Assembly (NCBI GenBank): GCA_028551475.1
Contig: CM052356.1
Location: forward strand, 12,241,884-12,305,883
Direction of reading: 5' to 3'
From: Casuarina equisetifolia
Lineage: Eukaryota; Streptophyta; Magnoliopsida; Fagales; Casuarinaceae
Length of the DNA: 64,000 nt
This document shows positions 44,391 to 55,571 of the stretch, in pieces. A program made the translations under genes and the position numbers. Every line of letters begins with the position of its first letter. Position 1 is the stretch's first letter. Under the pieces are notes generated by a model. The model did not search any database, was not told where the DNA came from, and saw nothing but the letters and a program-made list of their open reading frames with translations.

Positions 44391-47300
44391 TTCTCCCTCA
44401 CCTAAATCAATGGCACCCTTGTCACTACAAGGTCATTGAGGATAGACTCATTGAACACAACCATTAGTGCAAGACCCAATCTAGATGCTTCACTCATACA
44501 GCATGGTCCATCAACTTGTACTTGGTCAGCCGATCTTCATCTTCACAAAACACTTCAATGTAGCCCTCATCTCTGCCCAATGCTTCAATAAGACTCCTAA
44601 TTTGTCTGAGATCATATTTAGTGCATTGGTCCATCCCATTTCAGCATAACACTTTGGTAGGGTTTTTTGAGCCTTTGGTCCACCTTATCTCCACATAACA
44701 CTTCAATGAGGTTTTTCATACCATTAAAAATCTCTTTCAGAGCACTACTAATTTGACAATGCCCTAGTCACCTCCAAGTAACTATCAATGAGGCTTCTAA
44801 ACTGTCAGAGATCATCTTTGAACTCCTATGTTGCTTCACTTTCAGGTAGACCCTTCCATTTAATCAAGAACTGTCACCGCAGATGAATTCTTTTCTTCTA
44901 GAAGATGCGATCAGCCAAGATTGTTTCTACATCCTTCTTAAAGGTTGCCAACATTAGTGGAGAAGCCTTCTTAGACTTGCTCCATTTTGCATCCACCTTG
45001 TCCACATGAAAAGGTTTTAGCATGCTTACGTGGAAGACTGAATGGTTCTTAAGGTTTGCCAAGAGGTCCAACTGATAGGCCACCTTGCCAATTTTCTCAA
45101 CGATCTTAAATGGTCTTTCATACTTGTGAACCAACCCCTTTTGAAGAGGACAATAGGCTTTATATTGGTGGGGAAGAAACTTCACCAAGACTTGTTCCCT
45201 AATATTGTAGTTGGTTGGCCTTCTCTTCTTCATCTTCTTGGTGGCTTTATTCAAGTAAGATTTAGCCATATCTACATTCCTCTTCTAGGATCTGGCCATC
45301 TTGTGAGCACTAGAACATTGACCTGATGGTCTAGCTTCTAAAGTTGAAGGGGTAAATAGTTATTGCCCCTTATACCAACTCAAATGGGCTCTTATTCGTA
45401 AATTCATTCATCTACAAGTTGTAAGAGAATTGCACTACATCCATTAACTTCACCTAATTTTTTTGGTTCTCACTAACAAAATGCTGCAAGTACAACTCCA
45501 TAAGGTTGTTCAGCCTTTTCATCTACTTGTCCATTTAAGGATGGAAGCTTGTAGAGAACCACAACTTTGAGCCTAATAGACTTAACAACTCTTTTTATAG
45601 ACGGCCTATAAAGCGTGGATCTCAATCACTAATAATATTGAGTGGTATTCCCCAATGCTTCACCATGTTCTTGAAGAAAAGCTGGGCTATGACTTCCGCT
45701 AAATAGTCCACTAGGGCCGGTATGAAGTTACCATATGTTCGGTGAATTTTAAATGCAAGTGAACATGTCGAACAAGTAATATAATGATAAGAAAAGTATT
45801 GTCCTACAGAGATTGGTGATTACTATGCCAACTAATTACTAACGGTGAACAACTCATAGAATTTATCTAACAAATCCAAATTAATAGAGAATAAACTAAT
45901 CAACTAAATTTAATAAAACTAAATACACAAAATATGTTAGAGTGTCCGATTTCACCATAACTATGAGGTACTAATGTAGATTATGTATGCTTGCAAGAGG
46001 GATAATATCTATGTGATGGCGGAACTTCCTAATTTATTTACTATCCTATGTCTAGGTATAGCAAACCTACTTAGTTCATTAATTCACTATATTTCTATAT
46101 GTGAATTAAAACAAACTAAATGCATTAGGATTTATGAACATTCCCAGTTTACAATAAATCTTTCAATTATCTTATCACCAAAAGCCACACAAACAACATG
46201 GTATATGTCTATCCACATTTAATTCATGGTTATATATTATAAGAAGCAATTGCATATTATTACCTCTCAGTCTCAAACATGCACATCAAATCATTCAAGT
46301 GGTGGCCAATCACTTAAAAGCATTAAGCATAATAATATATAACTCACATAAATAAAATATCTTGCAAACATAATAATCATAAGATTCATACCATCATAAT
46401 TAGGTTACATTGTAGCTATAACAAAAATAAACTAAAGCATAAAGAAATAATGAGGAAGAATAATAATAGGGAATAAAGAAGGTATCTTGAATCCAAGAAC
46501 AAGAAGTTTGTCACCCTTTTTGTCTTCTCTTCAAGAAAACCTTGAATTCTTGGCCTCTTTCTTGAGTTGTGCTCAATTTCCTCCTCCCTTCTTTCTTTTG
46601 CCTCTTCTCTTCTCTTCTCTTAAATAGGGTTTAGGTTTAGACCTACTCTTATCCTAGTAGAATTGGGTCTTAGAGATCTAAAACAATTGGGTTTTAAACT
46701 CTTAATTTAATTAAGTTTTGAACTCCTAATTTAATTAGGCTTTGAACTCCTAATATGATTAGGTTTTCTAATTATTTAGAAAACCCAATAACAATAAAAT
46801 CTAATAACAATCATTCAAAGCCCAAGCCCATCTTAACTCTCTTGATCCTAATATTATGATTTTGCCATACAATAAGCATCAGGTTCTCCATGTTCATCTC
46901 TTTTCTCCTTGCCTTCTTGTGCTACATAAACAAGATAAATTTAAGTAAATAAAGAGGAGTTCAAATGTTTTCTCACAATTATTAAAGTTATTTATTGCCT
47001 AAAATAGGTAAAATAACTCTATAAAAATAGAGTTATTACCATACTTGGAAAACTAGTCCACCACCATAAGAATCTCTCCACACCCGTTAACCTTTGGTAA
47101 TCCCATGATAAAATCCATGGAGATGCTCTCCCATGGTCGGCTTGGTATCGCTAGAGGCTCTAACAATCACCTAGGAGATTTCCTTTCTGGCTTATCTTGT
47201 TGACAAATAAGACAAGTCTTCATAAATAGTTCGATTTAGTCACATATGCTAGGCTAGAAGTATGAGGCATCGACAAGAGCCCTCGTCCTTCATTATCCAG

Positions 47301-48364
47301 GATGCCTAGCCACCTTGTTGTCATGGCATTCTTTAACAAGCTTGCGACAAAGATTTTCCCATTTGGGCACATACAAGTGCCTACCCTTGGTATAAAATAA
47401 TCTATCTTCCATCTAGAACTACTTTGTTTTACCCTCTGTGACAAGCTGCACTAGTTGATTGGCTATAGAATCTTGAGCCATTATTTCCTTTATGAGCGGT
47501 AATGTGTCTCCCATTACTACATTCATGGCAGCGAATTTGGCTTTTCAATTGAGGGCGTCGACAACCACATTGCCTTTCCTAGGCTTGTACTCCATCGTGT
47601 AGTCAAACTTAGTAAGGAAGTCTTGCCACCTAGTTGAGTCTGGAAAAAGCTTGTAGTTACATTATCTATCTCATTCAAAAACTGCAAACTTAGTAGGTAG
47701 TGACACCATGTCCTCAAGCAATGGACTATAGCCATCATCTCCTTCTCCTGAACCGTATATTTTCATTCCACCTCATTCAACTTTCAACTCTCAAACATAA
47801 TAGGATATTCCTCTTGCATGAGTATGCCCCCAATAGCAAAATTAAAAGCATCAAAGTGTACCTTAAACCATTTAGAAAAGTCCAATAATGTTGACACTAG
47901 TTCCTTTGTCACAATAGCTTTCAAGTCTTTGAAGGCTTGCTAGCATGCCTACGTCTAATCCTATGTCTTGGTTTTCTTTAACAATTCTATTAATGGTGTA
48001 GTTTTGGTTGAGAACCTACAATGAAACATTAGTAGTAATTGATCATACCTAGAAAGGATCTCAACTCTATGACTTTTGAAGAAGCTTCCCAATCTTGGAT
48101 TGCCTTCACTTTTGCTAAATCCATTCTAAGGGTTCCCTGTTCAATTACATGGCCAAGGAAGTCCATTTCTTCCTAAGCAAAGGAACACTTTTCTTTCTTC
48201 AAATACAGCTTGTTCTCACACAGCACCTTGAATAACACCTTCAAGTGTTCAATATGTTCTTCCAAGGAGTTGTTGTACACCACAATGTCATTCAAATATA
48301 CAACCATAAACTTGTCTAAGTAAAGATGGAGCAAGTTGTTCATCAATGTGAAAAACATTGTTAG
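44391..48364 (-). pseudogene. Gypsy RT end, RNase H, integrase and chromodomain remnant
   Basis: Chromodomain: ILADRIF, then LIKWKGLPESEAT at about 44,810-44,920. Integrase C-terminus: 44,898-45,269, RRPTNYNIREQVLVKFLPHQ, KIVEKIGKVAYQLDLLANLKNHSVFHVSMLKPFH. Integrase core and H2C2: about 47,040-47,400, CHDNKVARHPG, CLICQQDKPERKSP, LLEPLAIPSRPWESISMDFIMGLPKVNGCGEILMVVD. RT end: 48,173-48,364, FFTLMNNLLHLYLDKFMVVYLNDIVVYNNSLEEHIEHLKVLF. The YLND motif has Asn for the first catalytic Asp. Several stops are present. It is split by the solo LTR at 45,736-47,038 between the integrase core's FSKYG and NFIPAL. Confidence 0.88.
45736..47038 (+). mobile_element. Solo LTR of the second family (copy 2, 1.3 kb), TSD CCATA
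   Basis: Starts TGTTCGGTGAATTTTAAATGC and ends AGAGTTATTA (TA for the expected CA). The perfect 5-bp duplication CCATA is at 45,731-45,735 and 47,039-47,043. Removing it restores the gypsy integrase reading VVD.FSKYGNFIPAL. It is homologous to 31,708-32,962. No coding content. Strand is nominal. Confidence 0.9.
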
Positions 48365-49917
48365 TGTAGGGTTTATGGCTATCCAAGAAAGGGGGTTGAA
48401 TTGGATATTTAAAAGCTTAGCTAATTTAAATCTTTTCCTTTTTGATTTCTTTACAGCAATTACAACTAGATGAAATATCACAATAATAATAAAGCATAAA
48501 AGAATAAATCAGATCAGAAAATTCACAATCAAGAATTTCATGGTGGTTTGGCACTTTTCACCTACTTCCACCCTCTTTTCCTTCAACTTAAAGCGAGTTG
48601 AAATCCGCTATACTTCAAACAAGGAGAGCACCTCTCCTTCACCCCACAACTCCTCAAAAGGAGTTATACAGCTCACGATTACAAGGTTAGGTTTACAAAA
48701 ACCTTAATACATCAAGCTCATTTCTCAAATATATGATATGAGTGAGGATTTAAGCTTATCAGAGAGCTAATTGAATGTATACAGAGTTAATTCAAGTGAT
48801 AATCTCAAAAGCCCCAATTTCAAAAATCTAGGATTTTGGATTTACAATAATTTTTATGTGCAAATAATATTATAAGTAATCTAGCACATACAAAGATCAA
48901 TCTATCAAATGATATTCACAAGATAACAAGTTTAAGGAATATCACCGAAGATTTCCTTTTCCTTCAAATGTACCAAACACGGCAATAAGAGCAAATCGAT
49001 GAGGGCTTTTTTTTCTTCTTCTTTTGATCAAATCAGCAAGAATATATCTCAGCAAGCTCAAATAGTTCATCTGAAGCTCCCTTTTATAGTAGGTACTCAA
49101 ACGTTTAACAGATTAGGGTTTCGGTTCAAACCTTTTTGAAATCCTTCTATTGAGGTTTGATAGATACAATGTTGTACTGATGCAAATGATGATTTTTAAG
49201 CAAGATAACCGTTCTGACACTCAATCACCTCACCATTCTTCCTGTTGGAGCCGGCATCGCAAGAAAGAGATTGAGAGAAGGAGGATAGCTCTAGGTCGAG
49301 ATATGCGGCTAGGGCTTCAAGCATTCAATCATAAGAGCTTACGCTCTTATTTGCTCAGGATGCTACCATTTTGGATAAGTGAGCTGCTCAGGACGTTGCC
49401 GATTTGGATAAGTGAACTGCTTAAGACGCTGGGCTTCAAGCTTCATGGGCTGACCTCTCTTCACAAGCTAAACCTCTTTCATAGGCTGAACCTTTTTCAC
49501 AGGTTGAACCTTTTTCATGTACCCATATATATAAATATATGGTCAGTCCAACGAAGATGTATACTCCACTATCATAAGCTTTTGCTCTTCAAATACACCT
49601 ATAAGTGTGCCAATTCTAAGTATCAAAATTCTTTTAACATAACCAATAATATAAATTAATCTATTAATTAAGATATTCATAGAGTAAATCAAATTGGCTT
49701 CATATTTGATGTTCAATAATAAAATGTAGGAACTCGACTACTTTATAATATCATTAATTGATATTATAATTTGCACACCTTTTACTTCCTTTGAGTTTTA
49801 ATATGTGCACTCACAATTTTATATATTCTATCATATATGCAAATATAATTTTCTATTTAACATATATTCAAATAAAATTTTTCTCAATCAAAACATATAA
49901 GCACATGATTTTCAACA
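48365..49917 (-). mobile_element. Solo LTR 6 of the 1.5-kb copia family, near-perfect TSD
   Basis: The plus strand starts TGTAGGGTTTATGGC and ends GATTTTCAACA; 1,553 bp. Flanked by GTTAG (48,360-48,364) and GTTGG (49,918-49,922), 4 of 5 identical. Hairpin at 49,743-49,769. It is inserted in the gypsy RT; removal restores GLTNAPTMFFTLMN. A plus-strand frame of 169 aa (49,150-49,659) lies inside it and contains LTR minisatellites; not a gene. Confidence 0.9.
49360..49520. repeat. Minisatellites inside LTR 6
   Basis: About two to three copies of a 36-bp unit built on CTCAGGA.GCT.CC.ATTTGGATAAGTGA, followed by three copies of an 18-bp unit CTTTTTCAYAGGYTGAAC. Confidence 0.8.
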
Positions 49918-49922
49918 GTTGG

Positions 49923-51984
49923 TGCATTGGTTAAACCAAACGGCATGACCAAATGCTCGAAAGAGACATACTAAGTCATGCAAGTGGTTTTTAGCTCATC
50001 TTCCATAGCAATCCGAACTTAATGGTACCCCGATTATAGGTAAAGTAGTGGGCATGGCTTAACTCGTCAAACAAATCCACTATTAAAGGAATGGGGTATT
50101 TATTCTTAACGGTCACCTTGTTTAATGCCCAGTAATCAATGCACATACACATGAATCCATCCTTTTTGGCCTGGAATAACACCAGCATGTTGTATGGGGC
50201 CTTTGTAGGTTGAATATATCCTACATCTAGCAATGTCTTTAACTATTTCCTAAGTTTTTTTAACTCAGGTGGGGACATTCAATAAGGAGCCTTTATTAGA
50301 GGTTTCACCCCTGGCTCTAGCTCAATTGCATGGTTAACTTCCCTCCTAGGGGGTAATTGCTTCAACATCTCCAAAGGCATGACATCCTTATTTTCCTTGA
50401 GAAGGTCGTCAACAACCTAAGGAGGTTTGACTTCTTTTACCATTTCCTCTTCCTTAAGTATGGCTAGATAGGTCTCCTTACCCTTTTGAATGCCTTTCTT
50501 TAAGTGCATGGCAGAAAGGCTCCTTTGTGCTAGACCCATCGCTTAAGAAGGAACCATACACAACATTTTGCTTGTGAAGATGCATAAACAACTATGTATG
50601 GGGTAAGGAAAAACACTAGCTTCATGTAGAAAATCCAAGCCAAGGACTAACTTATAGTCATCCATAGCCACCACTGTCAAATCTACCTTTTCTCTCTACT
50701 TGCCAACATATAAGTCCACTCCCTAGGCCATTCCAGCCATTGGCCATGGAGTGTTGTTCACTATCTTCAGTGATCCAATATCTTTCTTCACCGAGAAACC
50801 TAATCTTTTGGCTTCTCCAAGAGTAACAAAGTTATGGGTTATAGCCGAGTCTACCATTGCCTTGACATTTTTATTGTTGACTACACACTCCACATACATC
50901 AGAGACCTTGCACTAGCCGTCGAGGCTTCTCCTTTCATTGAATTAAACATCTAAAAGGCCACTGTATATCCCTCATCTGAGGGGGTTCTTCTGAAATTGC
51001 ATCTTGTTCCACTGCATTTAGTGCTGTCTTCTTCGAACAATCCCTTATAAAATGAGGTTTGTTGCAGATAAAGCAAGAAAGACTACTCTTTCTTATGACA
51101 CAATCATGACTAGAGGCTGATCAATTGTTGTCATTCTGGTTGAATGCGGCTCCGTTCCACTTGAATCAATTTGTTAAGATCTCACTTTTCAACTTCATCC
51201 TTGGCCCATCTATGGAGCCCACTTGTGAAGAAGAATGAAAAGTCTCCTTTGGCATATAATTGAGGTATAGAATTGCCTTAGTGAAATATTAAACATAAGC
51301 TCGTAGAGTTGTGGTATCCCTCAAGTCACATAGTGTTTCATAGGCCTTCTAATTTACGTTTTTGGGAAGGAATTGCCTTTCCAATGCCTTTTTGAACACC
51401 TTATAGGTGTCAATTGCTTGAACGCATCATAGGTGTCAATTTCTTCCTCCCCATTTTTTGATTCCTGGCACTTCCTACACCATTACACATTAACATTATT
51501 GGTGTGGTAGTAAGAAGCAGTCTGAACCCTTGTTTGGTCGTCCATTATGTTCACCATTTTAAAATATTGTTCCATATGCCACAAAAAATCTTCAACTTCT
51601 ATGGCATCTCATCTTCCACCATAGCTCTTCAACTTAGAAGTATCAAGGTGGGGACCAATAGTAAAACCCACTCTTGTATGAAGTTGTTTGATAACTCTCC
51701 TCAACTCTAGGACTTGTTCTTAGGATTGTTTAGAGGATATTTTTAATCCCATTACATGTTCCTCGATGTGAGAAATGTATCCTTCTAGTAAACTGAGTTT
51801 GCCCTCCATGTATGCCACCATCTCAGTTTGTATTTCTAATAAACTAAGCCTACTCTCCATAGATGCCACCGTTTTGATTTGCATCTTTTTCCATTTTGCT
51901 CCTTGGGTTGGGTGTTGTGATTCTCCTATGCCTTTAGACGCCATCTCCCGATCTGCTTTGAAGGAACTTGGCTCTAATACCAAC
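49923..51984 (-). pseudogene. Gypsy gag, protease and RT N-terminus remnant
   Basis: Starts by the primer-binding site TGGTATTAGAGCCAA (51,968-51,982). Gag: 51,720-51,983, KADREMASKGIGESQHPT then a coiled coil (MESRLSLLEIQTEMVAYMEGKLSLLE). Protease: 50,723-50,950, MKGEASTASARSLMYVECVVNNKNVKAMVDSAITHNFV, with the D-S/T-G-A motif changed to DSAI; then DLTVVAMDDYKLVLGLDFL near 50,620-50,690. RT: 49,991-50,233, LDVGYIQPTKAPYNMLVLFQAKKDGFMCMCIDYWALNKVTVKNKYPIPLIVDLFDEL, then decay until GLTNAP at the LTR 6 junction. Inactive. Confidence 0.88.
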
Positions 51985-52397
51985 TGTCATAGACTTGGGG
52001 AATCCGTGTGGCACTTAGGTCTCAGCAATGAACTAAGTCAACCTATTGATAAGATTACTTTCTTTATTCATCTACCTGAGAGAACACAATAGGACAATTT
52101 GGTTAGACCCAATATAACTTATAGGGCTCAAAAGTTTAAAGTCGTAACCAATAGATCATAATATGCATCTTTATTAAATAGTAGAGTCATTTAAGTTACA
52201 AACAACTAGACAACAATCCCCCACATCAAAAGAGGTTACATTATCATACACAAATCTAGTGGGATTACATAGAAACAAACTACAACCAACAAACATGGGC
52301 ACCACCTTAAGTGGGTTACCCAACAGCAAGGAAACTAAGCATGTCAGCCTCATCCTCGACCACCTAGTTCGTTGGCTTATACTACCAGTCTGGAACA
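51985..52397 (-). repeat. 5' LTR of the gypsy element
   Basis: 413 bp, the same length as the 3' LTR, with the same ends (TGTCATAGACTTGG...TGGAACA on the plus strand). The primer-binding site lies two bases inside. Confidence 0.9.
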
Positions 52398-53323
52398 TAA
52401 ATCTAATATCAAGTCCTACTTTAAGAAGCTATCTTTTCCACAACCAAAAAACCTAGTCTCAATGGGAAGAAATCCAAAGAAGAGATTGATTGTCAGAGTG
52501 GCCAGTCTTTGATGCACAGATGTGATTTTGTGATAATTATAAGAATTTGAATATAAGCCCTAGACTCAGAAAGATGATACAACCCTACTTTCTCAACAGG
52601 AAAGAGATTCTATAATGTCAAGTTTGGCAAAAAACTTCAAATCAACTATTCCCTCTTCAATTTGTTATAAAAACTTCGATTCTACCATTCAAAGGTTCTT
52701 CTTGCACGATTTTATTGAAAAAACAAAAAAGAAACAAGATCAGATTATGAAGCTTTAAGATTTCTATGAAGATCATTGGTGAAACTCTTGATTGATCATA
52801 TTCTTTGTGATAACTCTTGTATATGTTCTTGTTTATGTGCTAATTGAACTATTATTACTATTGTACACATAGAATTGAGTTTAAATCCAAAACCCTAACC
52901 CCTATATATTTTAGGGGTTTCGTGATTAAGGCTTTGCTTGTTACTTGACATCCTTAGAAAGCCCTTTGATTAGCAATATCCCACACAAATTACATTCTAA
53001 GAGAATTTTCTTTGTATGAGGTTGAGATAACCTTGATTTGTAAGCATAGTTATGTTGTAATCCCTTAAGAAAGGATTGTAAAAGAGTAGGAGAACGTTTT
53101 CTCCTAATCAATAAGTAAAGAATACTTTAATCAGTTGGATTGAAGGAAGAAGAAAATGGATATGAGTGTAAGGGTCAAACTATCGTGGTAAATCTTGTCT
53201 TTGTATGTGTATCTATTGATACTTATTATCTCTGTTTAGAAAATGAAATTTATAGTCTTATAAGTTTAAAAAACTAATTTAACCCCCCTCCCCTTTTTTC
53301 TTAGTTAGCCATTATACTTAACA
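52398..53323 (+). mobile_element. LTR 5 of the 1.5-kb copia family, right part
   Basis: Continues LTR 5 after the gypsy element, through the family blocks (GATTAGCAATATCCC..., GGTAAATCTTG...) and ends CTTAGTTAGCCATTATACTTAACA. The following sequence is minus-strand gypsy RT. The bases before 43,425 (CTGAT) and after 53,323 (TTGTA) do not match, so no target duplication can be shown. Confidence 0.8.
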
Positions 53324-54450
53324 TTGTATTTTATTGCAAACTCCTTGTTGAAATCTAAGAGGACAAGGACAAGCGCACTAGTCATGACATCCTTTAGCTT
53401 CTAGAAAGGTTTGTTAGCAACTTCATTCAATTGAAAATTGTTGCTTAACAAGTCTAAGACAAGAGTAGCTATTAGACCATTTTCAACTATGAACTTCTAG
53501 TAATAACCAATTAAGCCTTTAAAACCTTGAGTGCTTTTATTGTCTTAGGTCTTAGCCAATTTATCATATCTTAAACTTGTCTTCTTCTTTGTTCATATTG
53601 TACTTCTTCTAATCCAAATAAGCACTTGGATTTCTTGATGTAGAATTGATAATTTTTTTAAACCCACATCCACTTGCCATAAATGGCTCTCCTAATTGGA
53701 TTGTACGCAAGTGTATCAAATAAATAAATAGCACAAACTTTGTGAGATATTCTTGAAATACAAAGTTCATAATGGATTGGAAAATAGATGGGCATTGATA
53801 GGGCCAAATCTGTAACATAAATTCATAGTCTTTGATGTATCTGAAAAATTGTTTTTGCAATGTCCTCTATTTTCTAACTTAATGATACCCAAAGTGAAGA
53901 TCAAGCTTAGACCCATGTAACTCATCCAATAATTTTTCAATAATGTGAATTAAAATTTTATTTTTTACTGTTCACTTTTTAAGCATTCAATATACACACA
54001 AGCATGAAGATCATCTTCTTCTTTTTTGACTAATAGCACTACAAATGAATACGGATGACACATTGAGTTTGATAAAGCCTATTTCCAACAATTCACATAC
54101 CATTTTCTCTATAGTTGATTTTTGAAAATAAGGATACCTGTATAGTTTGACTACAATAGGCCTTCCATCTTCTATCAATTCAATTAGGTAGTCCTTTACA
54201 CAACTTGGAGGCAAGCCATGTGGTTTATCAAAAAAGTCCTTGAATTCCTCCAAAACCGTGACTTGCCCCTCCAATTTGCTACCAACCCGCGACTCTTTTG
54301 AAATTTGCTCCCCCATTTGCCGCCAGCCCACATCTCTTACTTTCTCTTTTCTTCTTCTCTCTCCATTTGTTTTTCTCGTGTGACTCAACTCCCGGTGAAT
54401 TGATTCCATGGAGCTCCGCCTTCTCTCGTCTATTTTAAACACCGTATGCA
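53324..54450 (-). pseudogene. Gypsy reverse transcriptase fragment (separate element)
   Basis: The minus strand reads VLEEFKDFFDKPHGLPPSCVKDYLIELIEDGRPIVVKLYRYPYFQKSTIEKMVCELLEIGFIKL (about 54,060-54,245), the conserved lead-in to gypsy RT. This is followed by IKDYEFMLQIWPYQCPSIFQSIMNFVFQEYLTKFVLF (about 53,720-53,840) and LKDVMTSALVLVLLDFNKEFAIKYN (53,328-53,400). The YxDD block is lost. Sequence to the right (54,250-54,450, Arg/Lys/Glu-rich) is not a recognised RT part. Neither LTR is visible. Confidence 0.7.
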
Positions 54451-55571
54451 AGCAGCTAAAGTCCCATAAAATGGGACCTAAAGTCCATGGCCATTAAGCA
54501 CCAAGAACAACTTCAAACTCTTTTAGCTACAAAAGATACAAATTAATGGTAAAACGAGACCCTTGTAAGTTTACCTTAACTCCTCTGCACAAACCAAAAA
54601 CATCAATACATGGATATAGATACTTTTGACTCTCCCTTCATTTTTTTCTTGTGTAGTTTGTTGCCATCTCCTCGTGTCGGTTGTTGCTGGATGGATTCGT
54701 GTCATAGAACATATGAAAGTCTCTAGCTACAGTTGCAAAGCTCACGGTATATACCAACGTAAAAGCCGATGCTCTTATTTTTGGTATCCAGATCAAAAGG
54801 ACTTAGCTGACTTTGTTCTCCAGTGGGTTATCTCCATCGATCTTTAATTCATGAAAACTGCTCAAAGCCAGAAACATTGTACAAATCACAATGATAAGCA
54901 TCAATTATACGTATAAAAGTTTTCCTCGTACTCGAACTTTACATCGAAACGTACAGCAAACATTGAAAATGTTCAGAAAATAAAGCATTTCAAAAAAGTT
55001 CACAAATTATGTGGTAGACGGAATGGGTACGAACGTATGCTCAGATTTTTCTCTTTTTAACTGAATAGGTAACCACAATGAATCGACTCGAATACGACCG
55101 GCACGAAGGCAATGCGTTGACTTGGAAAACATTTAACCGGACTTCAACATATCCTTATTTTCCACCTCAAAAGGTAAGTTTCAAGGCTCTATTGACGTGT
55201 AGTATTCAGAAGTTCACCTTACCATCATCTTTTACATAGATTCAACCATAAAAGCGCAGAAATAATTCCCCCAAAATTTTCTGCTGCAGTACTTCAACCA
55301 TTCATGGCCCCAACTACAGGGGAAAAATTAACAGTTCACCCACTCCCCTAGGTAGTGACACAAAAAGAACCTGTTAGTCATGCCAGCTCAGGTCACCCTA
55401 ACTTCTATGCCAGTTGCCCTTGCACCAAAGAATTGTGCTAGGGGATCATGCAAGCCTAATAATGTAACAATTTACAACTTCGTAAGCTATACGGGAACCA
55501 AAGACCAAGGCAACGGGTCAAAAGCAACACTCGCTTCGACCAAAGAATTTAGAGGTTCAAAAATATCTTGC
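54451..55571. other. Intergenic and 3' UTR of the GT14 gene
   Basis: The right-hand few hundred bases before 55,571 are the likely 3' UTR of the minus-strand glycosyltransferase gene. The frame at 54,626-54,847 encodes 73 aa with no recognised motif and is not called. Nothing else can be supported. Confidence 0.45.

Larger units (their letters stand above)
43978..52397 (-). mobile_element. Chromodomain Ty3/gypsy element with two solo LTRs inside
   Basis: A pair of 413-bp LTRs (43,978-44,390 and 51,985-52,397), a primer-binding site, a polypurine tract, and gag, protease, RT, RNase H, integrase and chromodomain remnants, all in minus orientation. Subtracting the two inserted solo LTRs and their duplications leaves about 4.7 kb internal, a normal size for plant chromoviruses. 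TAAA(T) flanks both ends (43,974-43,978 and 52,398-52,402). The LTRs differ by roughly 12% by eye, so it is older than the copia element at 34-40 kb if rates are equal. Confidence 0.9.

Noticed and set aside
49150..49659. 169-aa plus-strand frame with Leu/Phe-rich repeats
   Set aside because: It lies wholly inside solo LTR 6, and its repeats are translated minisatellites.
54626..54847. 73-aa plus-strand frame after the gypsy fragment
   Set aside because: No family resemblance, no promoter or splice signals tied to it; insufficient support.
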